A stretch of 64,000 nt of DNA from NCBI GenBank assembly GCA_964603725.1, contig CAZRWW010000001.1, positions 1 through 64,000 on the forward strand. The letters run 5' to 3'. Origin of the DNA: CAZDKK01 sp964603725. Lineage in GTDB: Bacteria; Eisenbacteria; RBG-16-71-46; CAIMUX01; WJJG01. Shown piece after piece: positions 25,695 to 33,906 of this stretch (positions are counted from its first letter, which is position 1; each line of letters starts with the position of its first letter). Below the pieces are notes generated by a model. That model worked only from the letters and a program-made list of their open reading frames with translations, was not told the origin of the DNA and searched no databases. The position numbers and the translations under genes are program-made.

Positions 25695-28600
25695 ATGTAT
25701 CGGCTCCCAAGGCCCGCCTGGGCCACAGCCCTGGCCCACTCGCTACGGGGTGTCCGTTTCCGCGCTCCCCGGGCCATTCTCGGCGCACCCTTGCTCGGGA
25801 TGCAAGGGCGGCTCCTCGGCGCGCAAGGACCGCGCGCGGCCCTCCCGGTCTGTCTTCTGCTGCTGGCGGCGCGGGGGGGCGCGCCGGCCGGCGCCGCCCC
25901 CCCCACCGGAATGGACGCCTGGCGTGCGCTCCTGCGCCACCAGGCCTCCGAGGCGGCCCAGCTGGCCCGCGCCGCGCTGGAGGAACACCTCGAACCGCTG
26001 GGGCCGCACGGAGCGGCGGACCAGCCGCGGGTCGGCGAAGCGCCCGGCGCAGCGGGGCCGTCCGCGCCTCCCGATGCCATCGCGGCCCACGTTCTGGCCC
26101 GCGCCGCGAGCATGACGGGTGCCGCCTCCGCGACCGACAGCCTCTTGCGGGCCCTTGCGCAGACCCGGTCGGGCAAGGGAGCGGCGCTGGTCGGATTGGC
26201 GCAACTGGCCCTCAGCGCGGGCGAGCCCGACAGCGCCGCCGGCCTGCTGGCCGCCGCGCGCGTCGAGATGGCCGCGTCCGCAGACCGCGCGGGCGAGATC
26301 TTCGCGCTGGGAATGCTCGCCTGGCTGCACATGAGCCAGGGGAGCATCGAGCGCGCCATCCCGCTCCTCGAAGAGGCCCTGGCCGGGGCGCGCGATGTTC
26401 CGCAGCGGGAGCTGGAGGCGTGGATCGAGCTGCGGCTCGGGCTGGCGCTCTTCTCCACCCGCCGTTACAACGAGGCCACGCCGCATTACGAGATCGCCGT
26501 CGCGATGGCGCGCGAGCTCGACATCCCGGAGTGGGAGGCGGAGGGCCACATCAACCTCTCGATCGTGGCGCGCTGGCGGATGGATCTCGACGCGGCGATG
26601 ACGCACCGCCGCGCGGCGCTGGAGCGCTATCGCGCATCGGGCAACGAAGCCGGTCAGGCGCGCGCGCTCCACTACATCGCCGCCGTTCACCTGATGCGCG
26701 GCGAGCTGACCGAAGCGAAGCGGATGTTGCGTGAGGCGATCGCGGCAGCCGAGCTCGCCGGCGAGATCCGCGAGGCCGCCACGAGTCAGGGAGATCTCGC
26801 CTCGCTGAACTACATGCTGGGCGACTACGAGGTGGCGCTGCAGCAGTACCAAGAGGCCCTGAACGCCAACCGGACCGATGCGCGCACCGAGTGGAGCGAC
26901 CGCCAGTACGACGCGTGGGCCGCCGGGATGCTGAACAACGTCGCGCTCGTGCTCATGGAGCTCGGCCGGATGCGCGAGGCGGGCAGCTATCTCGAGGCAG
27001 CCCTGGCCGCGGTCCGGCGGACCGGCAGCCGTCGCGACGAGGCCGAGATCCTGGGCAATCTCGGCCTCTGCCTGTGCCTGTCGGGCGAAGAGCAGAAGGG
27101 GCGCGCGCAGCTCGAGGCCGCGATCGACTCGGCCCGCGCCTGGAGCGCGTCGCTCACGGAAGCGACGGCGCTGGCGGACCTGGGGGCCTGTCTGCTGCGG
27201 AGCGGCCGGCTGGCGGCGGCGGACTCGGCCTACGCCGCGGCGGAAGAGCTGGCCGAACGGACCGGCTACTTCCGCCTCCAGGCCGACGTGCTCGCGGGCC
27301 GCGCGCGGGTGCTCGAGGAGCGCCGCCAGCTCGCGCAGGCGCTCGAGCTGCTCGAGCGCGCCATGTCGCTGGCCGAGGGCGTGCGCGACCGCTCGCGCGG
27401 CGCCGAGCAGATCCAGGCCCGGGCGCACGCGCGCTGCGAGGCGACCTACGCCGACGCGACCGATCTCGTCCATGCAATGGGCCGCCGGGATCCGTCTGCG
27501 GCGGAGCGGGCGTTCGAGTTCATCCAACGGGCCAAGGCGCGCTCGCTGCTGGATCTGCTGACCGAGGCCGAGATAGGGCTGCGCAGTCGGGCGGATCCGC
27601 GCTACATCGAGCGCGAGCAGGCAATTCTGGACAGCATCGCGGGCTTGCTCGCCGCGAGCGCGTCGCCCCAGACGCCCGCAACAGCAAGGGACGCAACGGC
27701 GGCGCAGGAAACGTCGCCGGCCGGGGGTGTCGACGCGGCCATCACGCGGCTCGAGGACGAGCTGGCGGCGCTGGAAAGCGAGTTGCGCGACGCCGACCCG
27801 CGCTACGCCGCGGTCCAGTATCCGCGCCCCGAGACCCTCGCGCATCTCCAGACCGCGGTGCTCGCGCCGGGTGAGCTGCTCCTCGAATACCTGCTGGGAG
27901 AGGACGCATCCTACGTCTGCGCGGTGACGCGCGAGTCGTATCGCCTGGCCCGGCTGCCCGCGCGCGCGCAGATCGAAGCGGAAGTGGACGCGCTCCTGCC
28001 CTTGCTGCAGGACTACAACCTCAGCGGGGGAACGGCGGGCTACCTGGCCCCGCCCCTGGCGGCGCTGTCGGAATCGCTACTGGGACCCGTCCGAGCGGAG
28101 TGTCGCCGCGCCCGACGCCTGATCGTCGCCCCGCACGGCGCCGCGCATTACGTGCCTTTCGAGGCGCTCCTGCTGCCGGAGCCGACCTCGGCCGGCACGC
28201 CGCTCGTCGATGCCGGTGGCGGGGCGGGCGGCTTTGGCTCGCTGCCGTATCTCATCCGCGCCGCAGACGTCGCCTACGTCCACGCCGCCGGCGCCCTCGC
28301 CCACGGCCGTCCCGCCGGAGACAGGCGGCCGCCCGGCCCGCCGGCGCGCCTGCTGATCGTGGGCAATCCGCCGGCCGCTCGCGAGGGCGACGGCCCGCGG
28401 GCCTTCTTCGGCATGGATGCGCCGCGCGCCTCCGGCGACGCCGCGGCTCTGCCGGGTGCCGAAGCGGAGCTCAACATGATCCGGCAGATCTTCGGGCAAG
28501 CGGAGATCGTGATGCTCTCCGGGCCTGACGCCACCGAAGAGGCCGTGCGAGAGGCCGCCGCGCGGGGGCCTTACAGCCTCGTTCACGTGGCCGCGCACGG

Positions 28601-29063
28601 CGTGTACAACGAGCGCCGCCCCCGCTACTCAGGTCTGGTTCTGGCGCCGCCGGCCGCAGGCGAGGGGGCCGACGGATTCTTGACCATCGGAGAGGTCTTC
28701 GGCATCGAGCTGCCGTGCGAGCAGGTCGTCCTGTCGGCCTGCTCTTCCGCGCTGGGCGAGCACATCACCGGCGAGGGGCTGTACGGCCTCACGCGCGCGT
28801 TCGAATACGCCGGCGCCGGGTGCGTGATCGCCGCGCTGTGGGATGTGCCCGACGAGGTCACCGCGGCCTTCATGCGGGTGTTCTACGAGGAGCTCGCGCG
28901 GGAAGACTCCGGCGGCGGTGCGCGGGCCCTGGCCGCGGCCAAGCGGCGCTGGCTGCTCGCCCCGACCGGCGCCCCGCCGGCGGGAGCGGGCCCCGCGGCG
29001 GGTCTCGACCTGGGCCACCCGTGCTTCTGGGCCGCGTTCGTTGCCTTCGGGGAGACGCGTTGA
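25695..29063 (+). CDS. Exported TPR-CHAT caspase-like protein
   Basis: This is a 1122-residue protein. GGGAGGTGCGGG precedes the ATG. A hydrophobic segment at about 49-60 (ALPVCLLLLAARGG) followed by small residues looks like a signal peptide with a long n-region; an internal ATG at 25800 would give a cleaner one. Residues about 75-640 are mostly TPRs. Residues about 740-1122 form a CHAT domain with the caspase-type dyad His968 (HVAAHGVYNE) and Cys1016 (VVLSACSSALG), both intact. CHAT proteases are usually triggered through attached sensor repeats. The divergent sigma/anti-sigma pair, whose anti-sigma has an outer TPR-like domain, suggests a shared envelope pathway. Export is inferred from the N-terminus. 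Confidence 0.85.
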   Translation: MYRLPRPAWATALAHSLRGVRFRAPRAILGAPLLGMQGRLLGAQGPRAALPVCLLLLAARGGAPAGAAPPTGMDAWRALLRHQASEAAQLARAALEEHLEPLGPHGAADQPRVGEAPGAAGPSAPPDAIAAHVLARAASMTGAASATDSLLRALAQTRSGKGAALVGLAQLALSAGEPDSAAGLLAAARVEMAASADRAGEIFALGMLAWLHMSQGSIERAIPLLEEALAGARDVPQRELEAWIELRLGLALFSTRRYNEATPHYEIAVAMARELDIPEWEAEGHINLSIVARWRMDLDAAMTHRRAALERYRASGNEAGQARALHYIAAVHLMRGELTEAKRMLREAIAAAELAGEIREAATSQGDLASLNYMLGDYEVALQQYQEALNANRTDARTEWSDRQYDAWAAGMLNNVALVLMELGRMREAGSYLEAALAAVRRTGSRRDEAEILGNLGLCLCLSGEEQKGRAQLEAAIDSARAWSASLTEATALADLGACLLRSGRLAAADSAYAAAEELAERTGYFRLQADVLAGRARVLEERRQLAQALELLERAMSLAEGVRDRSRGAEQIQARAHARCEATYADATDLVHAMGRRDPSAAERAFEFIQRAKARSLLDLLTEAEIGLRSRADPRYIEREQAILDSIAGLLAASASPQTPATARDATAAQETSPAGGVDAAITRLEDELAALESELRDADPRYAAVQYPRPETLAHLQTAVLAPGELLLEYLLGEDASYVCAVTRESYRLARLPARAQIEAEVDALLPLLQDYNLSGGTAGYLAPPLAALSESLLGPVRAECRRARRLIVAPHGAAHYVPFEALLLPEPTSAGTPLVDAGGGAGGFGSLPYLIRAADVAYVHAAGALAHGRPAGDRRPPGPPARLLIVGNPPAAREGDGPRAFFGMDAPRASGDAAALPGAEAELNMIRQIFGQAEIVMLSGPDATEEAVREAAARGPYSLVHVAAHGVYNERRPRYSGLVLAPPAAGEGADGFLTIGEVFGIELPCEQVVLSACSSALGEHITGEGLYGLTRAFEYAGAGCVIAALWDVPDEVTAAFMRVFYEELAREDSGGGARALAAAKRRWLLAPTGAPPAGAGPAAGLDLGHPCFWAAFVAFGETR

Positions 29064-29238
29064 GGCGGATCGGGGCGGATTGTCCCCCGCGGCGGCCCTT
29101 CTCTTCGCCGCCGCAATGGCGTAGGATGGCGGCCGCATCATCGTGCTCAGCGCTCCATGCGATCTCTTGTGAGGCCCAGGCTTGATGACCGGGCCGCATC
29201 CCCGCTCTGGGGGCCGACCCGGTGGAAGGGAGGCCAAG

Positions 29239-30288
29239 ATGCGCAACCTGCACTTCTCGCCACTGATCACCGCCGTTGTCCTCGCGGGCGTTGCCCTGGG
29301 GACTACCACGGCCACCGCGGAGCTGGGGGATATCCTCCACGCGATCCCGACCCCCGGCGCCAACCCGGCCGATCTCGCGTGGGTCGAGGGCGAGCTCTAC
29401 TCGGTGATCTTCGCACCCACGGAGCAGAGGGGCATCTACCGGCTCGATCCACAGACCGGTAACGTGCTGGGGATGGTGCCCTACGCGGGCTCCTCGCCGC
29501 AGGGGCTCACCTACGACGGGCACAACCTCTGGCAGGTCTGCCTGTCGACCGACAGCTACTTCAAGATGCACCCCGTGACCGGCCAGATCTATGCCACGTT
29601 CCCCGCGCCCGGCGGGTCCGACGGACAGCCCATCGGGCTTGGTTGGGACGGCGAGTATCTCTGGCTGGCCGATTCGCGCTCGCCCGAGAAGATCTGGCAG
29701 ATCGACACGCTCGGCGTGGTGCAGGGCCAGATCCCGGCCCCGGGAGCCTCGCCCTATGGGCTCGCGTGGGCCGAGGGCTTCATCTGGGTGTCGGACAACA
29801 GCGTCGGAGGGCTCGGCTACATCTACAAGCTCGACCCGGCCACCGGCGCGATCCTCGCCTCCTTCCCTTGCCCCGGTGGCGGAGGCTCGCCGAATGGAAT
29901 CACCCATGATGGCGAGTACCTGTGGATCGCGGTCAACACGAACGACACGATCTACCAGGTGGACGACGGCATCACCGGCGGCGCCGGGGTTGAGTCAGCC
30001 CCGTTCTCCGCGGCCGCCCTGCGGCTGATCTCGGCGCGCGCGGAGGCGGGCGGGCGCGGCGTGGACGTGCGCCTCGTGATGGCCCGGACCGGGCTCATCC
30101 GGGCTCAGCTCTTCGATGTGGCCGGCCGGATGCGCGCGCACGCGGAGGCGCAGGTCGACGCGCGGGCCGATGCGCCGTCCGCCTGCGAGCTGCGCGTGGG
30201 CGCGACGTCGCTCGCATCGGGCGCCTACTACGTTCTCGTGACAGGCGCGGGCGAGCGCGCGACGGGCACGGTGATCGTCGTGCGTTGA
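29239..30288 (+). CDS. Secreted beta-propeller protein with C-terminal sorting domain
   Basis: This is a 349-residue exported protein. The ATG follows AAGGGAGGCCAAG. After a signal peptide (ITAVVLAGVALGTTTATA) come repeated blades of SMP-30/NHL type, each with a G[L/I]...DG.YLW motif (GLGWDGEYLWLADSR, GITHDGEYLWIAVN). Residues about 265-349 form a FlgD-Ig-like sorting tail (AQLFDVAGRMRAH ... GAYYVLVTGAGE). A binding or structural role is likely; no catalytic residues are obvious. It follows the CHAT gene on the same strand after 175 bp. Confidence 0.75.
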   Translation: MRNLHFSPLITAVVLAGVALGTTTATAELGDILHAIPTPGANPADLAWVEGELYSVIFAPTEQRGIYRLDPQTGNVLGMVPYAGSSPQGLTYDGHNLWQVCLSTDSYFKMHPVTGQIYATFPAPGGSDGQPIGLGWDGEYLWLADSRSPEKIWQIDTLGVVQGQIPAPGASPYGLAWAEGFIWVSDNSVGGLGYIYKLDPATGAILASFPCPGGGGSPNGITHDGEYLWIAVNTNDTIYQVDDGITGGAGVESAPFSAAALRLISARAEAGGRGVDVRLVMARTGLIRAQLFDVAGRMRAHAEAQVDARADAPSACELRVGATSLASGAYYVLVTGAGERATGTVIVVR

Positions 30289-30466
30289 TCGCCGGCCGGC
30301 CACGAACACGATGGCCGAGAGGCCGCCAGCGGGCGCGCTCCCCGGGACGCTCCCCGCGAATCCCGCCGGGCCCTTGTCGCGGAGGCACTTTCCCCGAGAC
30401 AGGACCGATGGAGTTGCCTTATCCTGAACACGCCCCCCGACCAACTCTCAACCGCGGAGACCGACC

Positions 30467-31447
30467 ATGGACGAGCAAGCGTTCCGGGAGTTGCTGGCCA
30501 AGCGCAAGTACAGCGATGAGCAGGTTGCAGCGGCGCTGGCGACTGTGACCGAGTTCGAGACGTGGCTGGCCGCGCGACGGCACGATCTGTCGTCGGCGCC
30601 GATCGACGACCTGAAGCAGTACCTGGCCGAGCTCGTGCGCGACGGCCGCAACACGCGCGAACGCCTGCTGGATCTCGCCCGCTACTGCTGGGTCGTGAAA
30701 CGCAACGACTTCTACATCTACTTCACCGCCGTGTTCGGCGGCCTGGGCGTGTACGACTCGATGGCCGCGCGGCTCGAGAGCATCGCGGGCAAGGGGGTAC
30801 GCGAGGAGGTCTTCGCGGGCATCGCCATGCCGCCGCTGGGCTCGCCGCCCGAGGCTTACCCGCCGATCACGCGCCTCCTGATGGAACGGCTCGAGCGCCA
30901 CCTGCCCTCTGAGCAAGCCCACCGGGTGCTCGCGGGGAATCATCACGGCATCCCGGCCGAGTCCTTCCTCAAGCACAAGGAGTGGTTCAGGGAGCTGCAG
31001 AGCATCGACGCCTTCCTGAAGAAGGTGCACGCGGAAGCGGTCGCGGAGCTGGAGAACTACTTGCGGGAGGGCCGGATCTGGTACGAGCAGGAGATGACCC
31101 CGGAGGTCGTCGAGTACGTGCGCGCCAATCAGGAGATCCTCTCGGCCGTCCGGGACGGTGACCGGCTGTACCTCACGAAGATCCCTTACGCGGGCAAGGA
31201 GTTCCTGCAGGCGCAGGACCCCGTGATGAAGCGTTACTACGCTTGCCATTGCCCCCTGGCCCGCGAGGCCATTCTCATGCAGGACGTGGATGTGCCGCCC
31301 GACTGGTGCTATTGCAGCGGCGGATTCCAGAAGGTGATGTTCGACGTGGTGTTCGAGACCGACACGGAGGTCGAGCTGCTGGAATCGGCCCTGGCGGGCG
31401 ACATGCGCTGCCGGTTCGCGGTCAAGATCTCGCCCCAGGCCCGTTAG
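30467..31447 (+). CDS. Uncharacterised protein with paired Cys motifs (DUF6144-like)
   Basis: This is a 326-residue cytoplasmic protein without signal or membrane segments. The N-terminal ~85 residues are helical and resemble SAM-like core-binding folds (KYSDEQVAAALATVTEFETW). The C-terminal third has two cysteine motifs, YACHCPLAREAI and WCYCSGGFQKVMFDVVFE, ending in a beta-rich RCRFAVKI. That pattern recalls DUF6144 and L-2-amino-thiazoline-hydrolase-like proteins. I cannot confirm which. CHC/CYC could bind metal or act as redox cysteines. It is a lone gene between the propeller and glycosyltransferase genes. Confidence 0.6.
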   Translation: MDEQAFRELLAKRKYSDEQVAAALATVTEFETWLAARRHDLSSAPIDDLKQYLAELVRDGRNTRERLLDLARYCWVVKRNDFYIYFTAVFGGLGVYDSMAARLESIAGKGVREEVFAGIAMPPLGSPPEAYPPITRLLMERLERHLPSEQAHRVLAGNHHGIPAESFLKHKEWFRELQSIDAFLKKVHAEAVAELENYLREGRIWYEQEMTPEVVEYVRANQEILSAVRDGDRLYLTKIPYAGKEFLQAQDPVMKRYYACHCPLAREAILMQDVDVPPDWCYCSGGFQKVMFDVVFETDTEVELLESALAGDMRCRFAVKISPQAR

Positions 31448-31541
31448 GCCTTGCCAGGCCATTCGCCTCACGGCGACCCACGCGGCCCGCCCCTCACCGC
31501 CGCGCACCTTGTGTGCGGCGGTGGGGCGCCCGGGGGATGCC

Positions 31542-31571
31542 TTGACCCCGCCCCCGACTCCCCCGGATAAT
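31542..31571 (+). promoter_or_regulatory. Promoter of the GT39-TPR gene
   Basis: TTGACC (31542-31547), 18 bp, then GATAAT (31566-31571), each five of six. The leader of about 135 nt contains the duplicated 28-bp sequence. Confidence 0.6.
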
Positions 31572-31611
31572 CGCGGTCTAAGAATTCGGATTGGTCGCGG
31601 AGGACGCGACA

Positions 31612-31683
31612 GCCCGGGGGGCGCGACCCGCCCGAGCCCGCCGACGACGCAGCGGGCCCGGGGGCGCGACCCGCCCGAGCCCG
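31612..31683. repeat. 28-bp direct repeat in the GT39-TPR leader
   Basis: The sequence around GGCGCGACCCGCCCGAGCCC is present twice (31612-31640 and 31656-31683), 44 bp apart, within the untranslated leader. Confidence 0.75.
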
Positions 31684-31713
31684 GAAGACCGCGGACGCCC
31701 GCACGGAGGCGCT

Positions 31714-33765
31714 ATGGGCCGCTCGGCCAGCTCTCCCTCCTGGATCCAGCAGCGCCGCTGGCCCGTCTTCATCTTCTTGCTCGCGCTGGGCCTGAGGCTG
31801 GGCCTCATCCTGACCACGCTGGACGTCAACCTGCTGCAGGCCAACGTCGCGGACGCCTACGAGTATGAGCTCCTGGCCGACCGGATTCTGGCCGGAGACC
31901 TGGGCGCCGGCACGCAGGTCTTCTTCCACTCCTCGGCCGGGTATCCCTACTTGCTGGCCTTGCTCTGGGCGGTCTTCGGGAAGTCGCTGCTGGTGGCGCG
32001 CCTGTTCCAGGCGCTGGCCGGGGCCGCCAACGCCGTGGTGATCTACCTCCTGGCCCGGCGGCTGTTCGGCGACGGCACGCGGCCGGGGCAACGCCGCGCG
32101 GAGATCATCGGTCGCGTGAGCGGCCTGCTGCTCGCCTTCTATGGCTACATCGCCTTCCTCGAGCAGAACCTGTTGATGACGGCCTACGAGCTCCTGACCA
32201 TCGATCTGGCGCTCTTGTTCATGGTCATGTTCCTCGCCGACCAGCGCCGGCGCCACCTGGTGGGCGCGGGCATCTGCTTCGGGATGGCCAGCCTGGGCCG
32301 GCCCAACGTCTGGCTGGTGGCCGTCGTGTTGGCCGCCTTCCTGTTCACCCTGTCCAGGCGCACCTGGGGCTGGAAGCCGGCGCGTGCGCTGGGGGCCGCC
32401 GCGCTCCTGGTCGCTGTCACGTTCGCCATGATCCTGCCGATCACACTGCGCAACGTCATCGTGGCGGGCGACCCCGTCCTCCTGACCAACAACGCCGGGA
32501 TCAACTTCTGGATCGGCAACCACGAGGACGCCAGCGGGGTCTTCCGCATACCGCAGCGCATGGCGGATGATCTCTCCGCGGCCAGCACCGCCGACGCGGT
32601 CGCCGCCTCCGGCCGTTCGCTGTCAGCCGGCGAGGTTTCGTCCTACTGGTTCAAGCGGACCGTGGGCATCCTCCTGGGCGACCCTCTGCACGCGGTGAGG
32701 ATCACCGCCCGCAAGGCGCTCCTTTTCTTCAACGCGCGCGAGATTCCCAACCACCTCGACTTCTACTTCGTTCGCGGCCAGGGAGCCTGGTTCTTGTGGG
32801 GGCTCCCCGTGGGCTTCTGGCTGGTGGTGCCGTTGGGCCTGGCCGGAATGATCTTGTGGCGACCCTGGAGCGCCCGACACTGGCTGATCCTCACCTACCT
32901 GGCGCTCTACTTCCTGATGGTGGTGGGGCTGTTCGTCACGGGACGCTATCGGGTCCCGACGATTCCGGCGCTGATACCCTTCGCAGCCTGGATGATCTAC
33001 CGGCTGTTCGAGCTGCTGCGGGCCAAGCAGTGGGCCGGACTGGCCAGGGTGGGCCTGGCGCTCGTTCCGGCCGCCGTGCTGGTCAACTGGGGCACGATGG
33101 AGCGGGTCGAAGCCGCTCACAACTGGGCGCTGGTGGCGGAGGCGGAGCAGCGGCTGGGCCATGCGCAGGAAGCCGCCGCGGCGCTCCAGAAGGCGCAGGA
33201 GCTCGATCCGAACAATCCCCACTTCTACAACAACCTCGGCCTGGCCGCCCGCCAGCGGGGCGACCTGGCGGAGGCCGAGCGGTTGCTGCGCAAGGCCTAT
33301 GAGCTCTCGGGCGGCGATCCCGACAACGCCTCCAACCTGGCGGGCGTCCTGACCCAGATGGGTCGACCGCAGGAGGCGGTAGAGATTCTCGAGTCAGCTC
33401 TCCAACGCAATCCTCAGAGTCTTCACTGCCTGATCAACCTGGCTTTCACGCACTACGTCAGTGGACGACCCGATCTGGCGATCGGCCCGGCGGAGAAGAG
33501 CTTGACCGTGGGCGGCGGCGTGCCGCAGTCGTACAACTTGCTTGCCCTTTCACAGGTCGCCCTGAAGGACACGACCGCCGCGATCCGGTTCGTCCAGAGG
33601 GGAACGCAGCAGTTCCCCCAGGATCAGGGGCTGTGGGTGACGCTGGCGCAGATCGAGACGATGAGCGGCAACCTCGAGGGCGCGCGCGCCGCGCTCGACC
33701 GGGCCCTGAGCCTGCCCGGTCGCGACGGCCGCATCCCGGCGCTCCAGGGCCGGCTGCGGCGGTAG
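31714..33765 (+). CDS. GT39-family membrane glycosyltransferase fused to TPRs
   Basis: This is a 683-residue integral membrane protein. The ATG follows CACGGAGGCGCT. The first ~440 residues hold 8-10 transmembrane helices with the lipid-linked-sugar glycosyltransferase pattern: an acidic loop after helix 1 (NVADAYEYELLADRIL), SSAGYPYLLALLW and GRPNVWLVAVVL. A periplasmic stretch (about 250-320) precedes the last helices. From about 470 onward there are TPRs (QLDPNN-like units such as LGLAARQRGDLAEAERLL). Known PMT-type enzymes use polyprenyl-phosphate sugars; donor and acceptor are unknown. The TPR fusion suggests a protein acceptor or assembly role. Confidence 0.8.
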   Translation: MGRSASSPSWIQQRRWPVFIFLLALGLRLGLILTTLDVNLLQANVADAYEYELLADRILAGDLGAGTQVFFHSSAGYPYLLALLWAVFGKSLLVARLFQALAGAANAVVIYLLARRLFGDGTRPGQRRAEIIGRVSGLLLAFYGYIAFLEQNLLMTAYELLTIDLALLFMVMFLADQRRRHLVGAGICFGMASLGRPNVWLVAVVLAAFLFTLSRRTWGWKPARALGAAALLVAVTFAMILPITLRNVIVAGDPVLLTNNAGINFWIGNHEDASGVFRIPQRMADDLSAASTADAVAASGRSLSAGEVSSYWFKRTVGILLGDPLHAVRITARKALLFFNAREIPNHLDFYFVRGQGAWFLWGLPVGFWLVVPLGLAGMILWRPWSARHWLILTYLALYFLMVVGLFVTGRYRVPTIPALIPFAAWMIYRLFELLRAKQWAGLARVGLALVPAAVLVNWGTMERVEAAHNWALVAEAEQRLGHAQEAAAALQKAQELDPNNPHFYNNLGLAARQRGDLAEAERLLRKAYELSGGDPDNASNLAGVLTQMGRPQEAVEILESALQRNPQSLHCLINLAFTHYVSGRPDLAIGPAEKSLTVGGGVPQSYNLLALSQVALKDTTAAIRFVQRGTQQFPQDQGLWVTLAQIETMSGNLEGARAALDRALSLPGRDGRIPALQGRLRR

Positions 33766-33906
33766 CTCCCCGCGCGCCGGCTGTGATAAGGTCCGCCCGG
33801 AGGCGCGCGCGCTGGTCCCACCGTTGCCCTGCTGAAGCGTATCCGCCTGGCTCCTGACCGGTGACGGCGGCCCTTGAGGTCGCAGGGCAGCACGCGCGAG
33901 ACGGCG

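Noticed and set aside
30467..30720. Phage integrase N-terminal domain
   Set aside because: The helical pattern resembles a SAM-like fold, but the catalytic domain of tyrosine recombinases is absent and no mobile-element features surround it.
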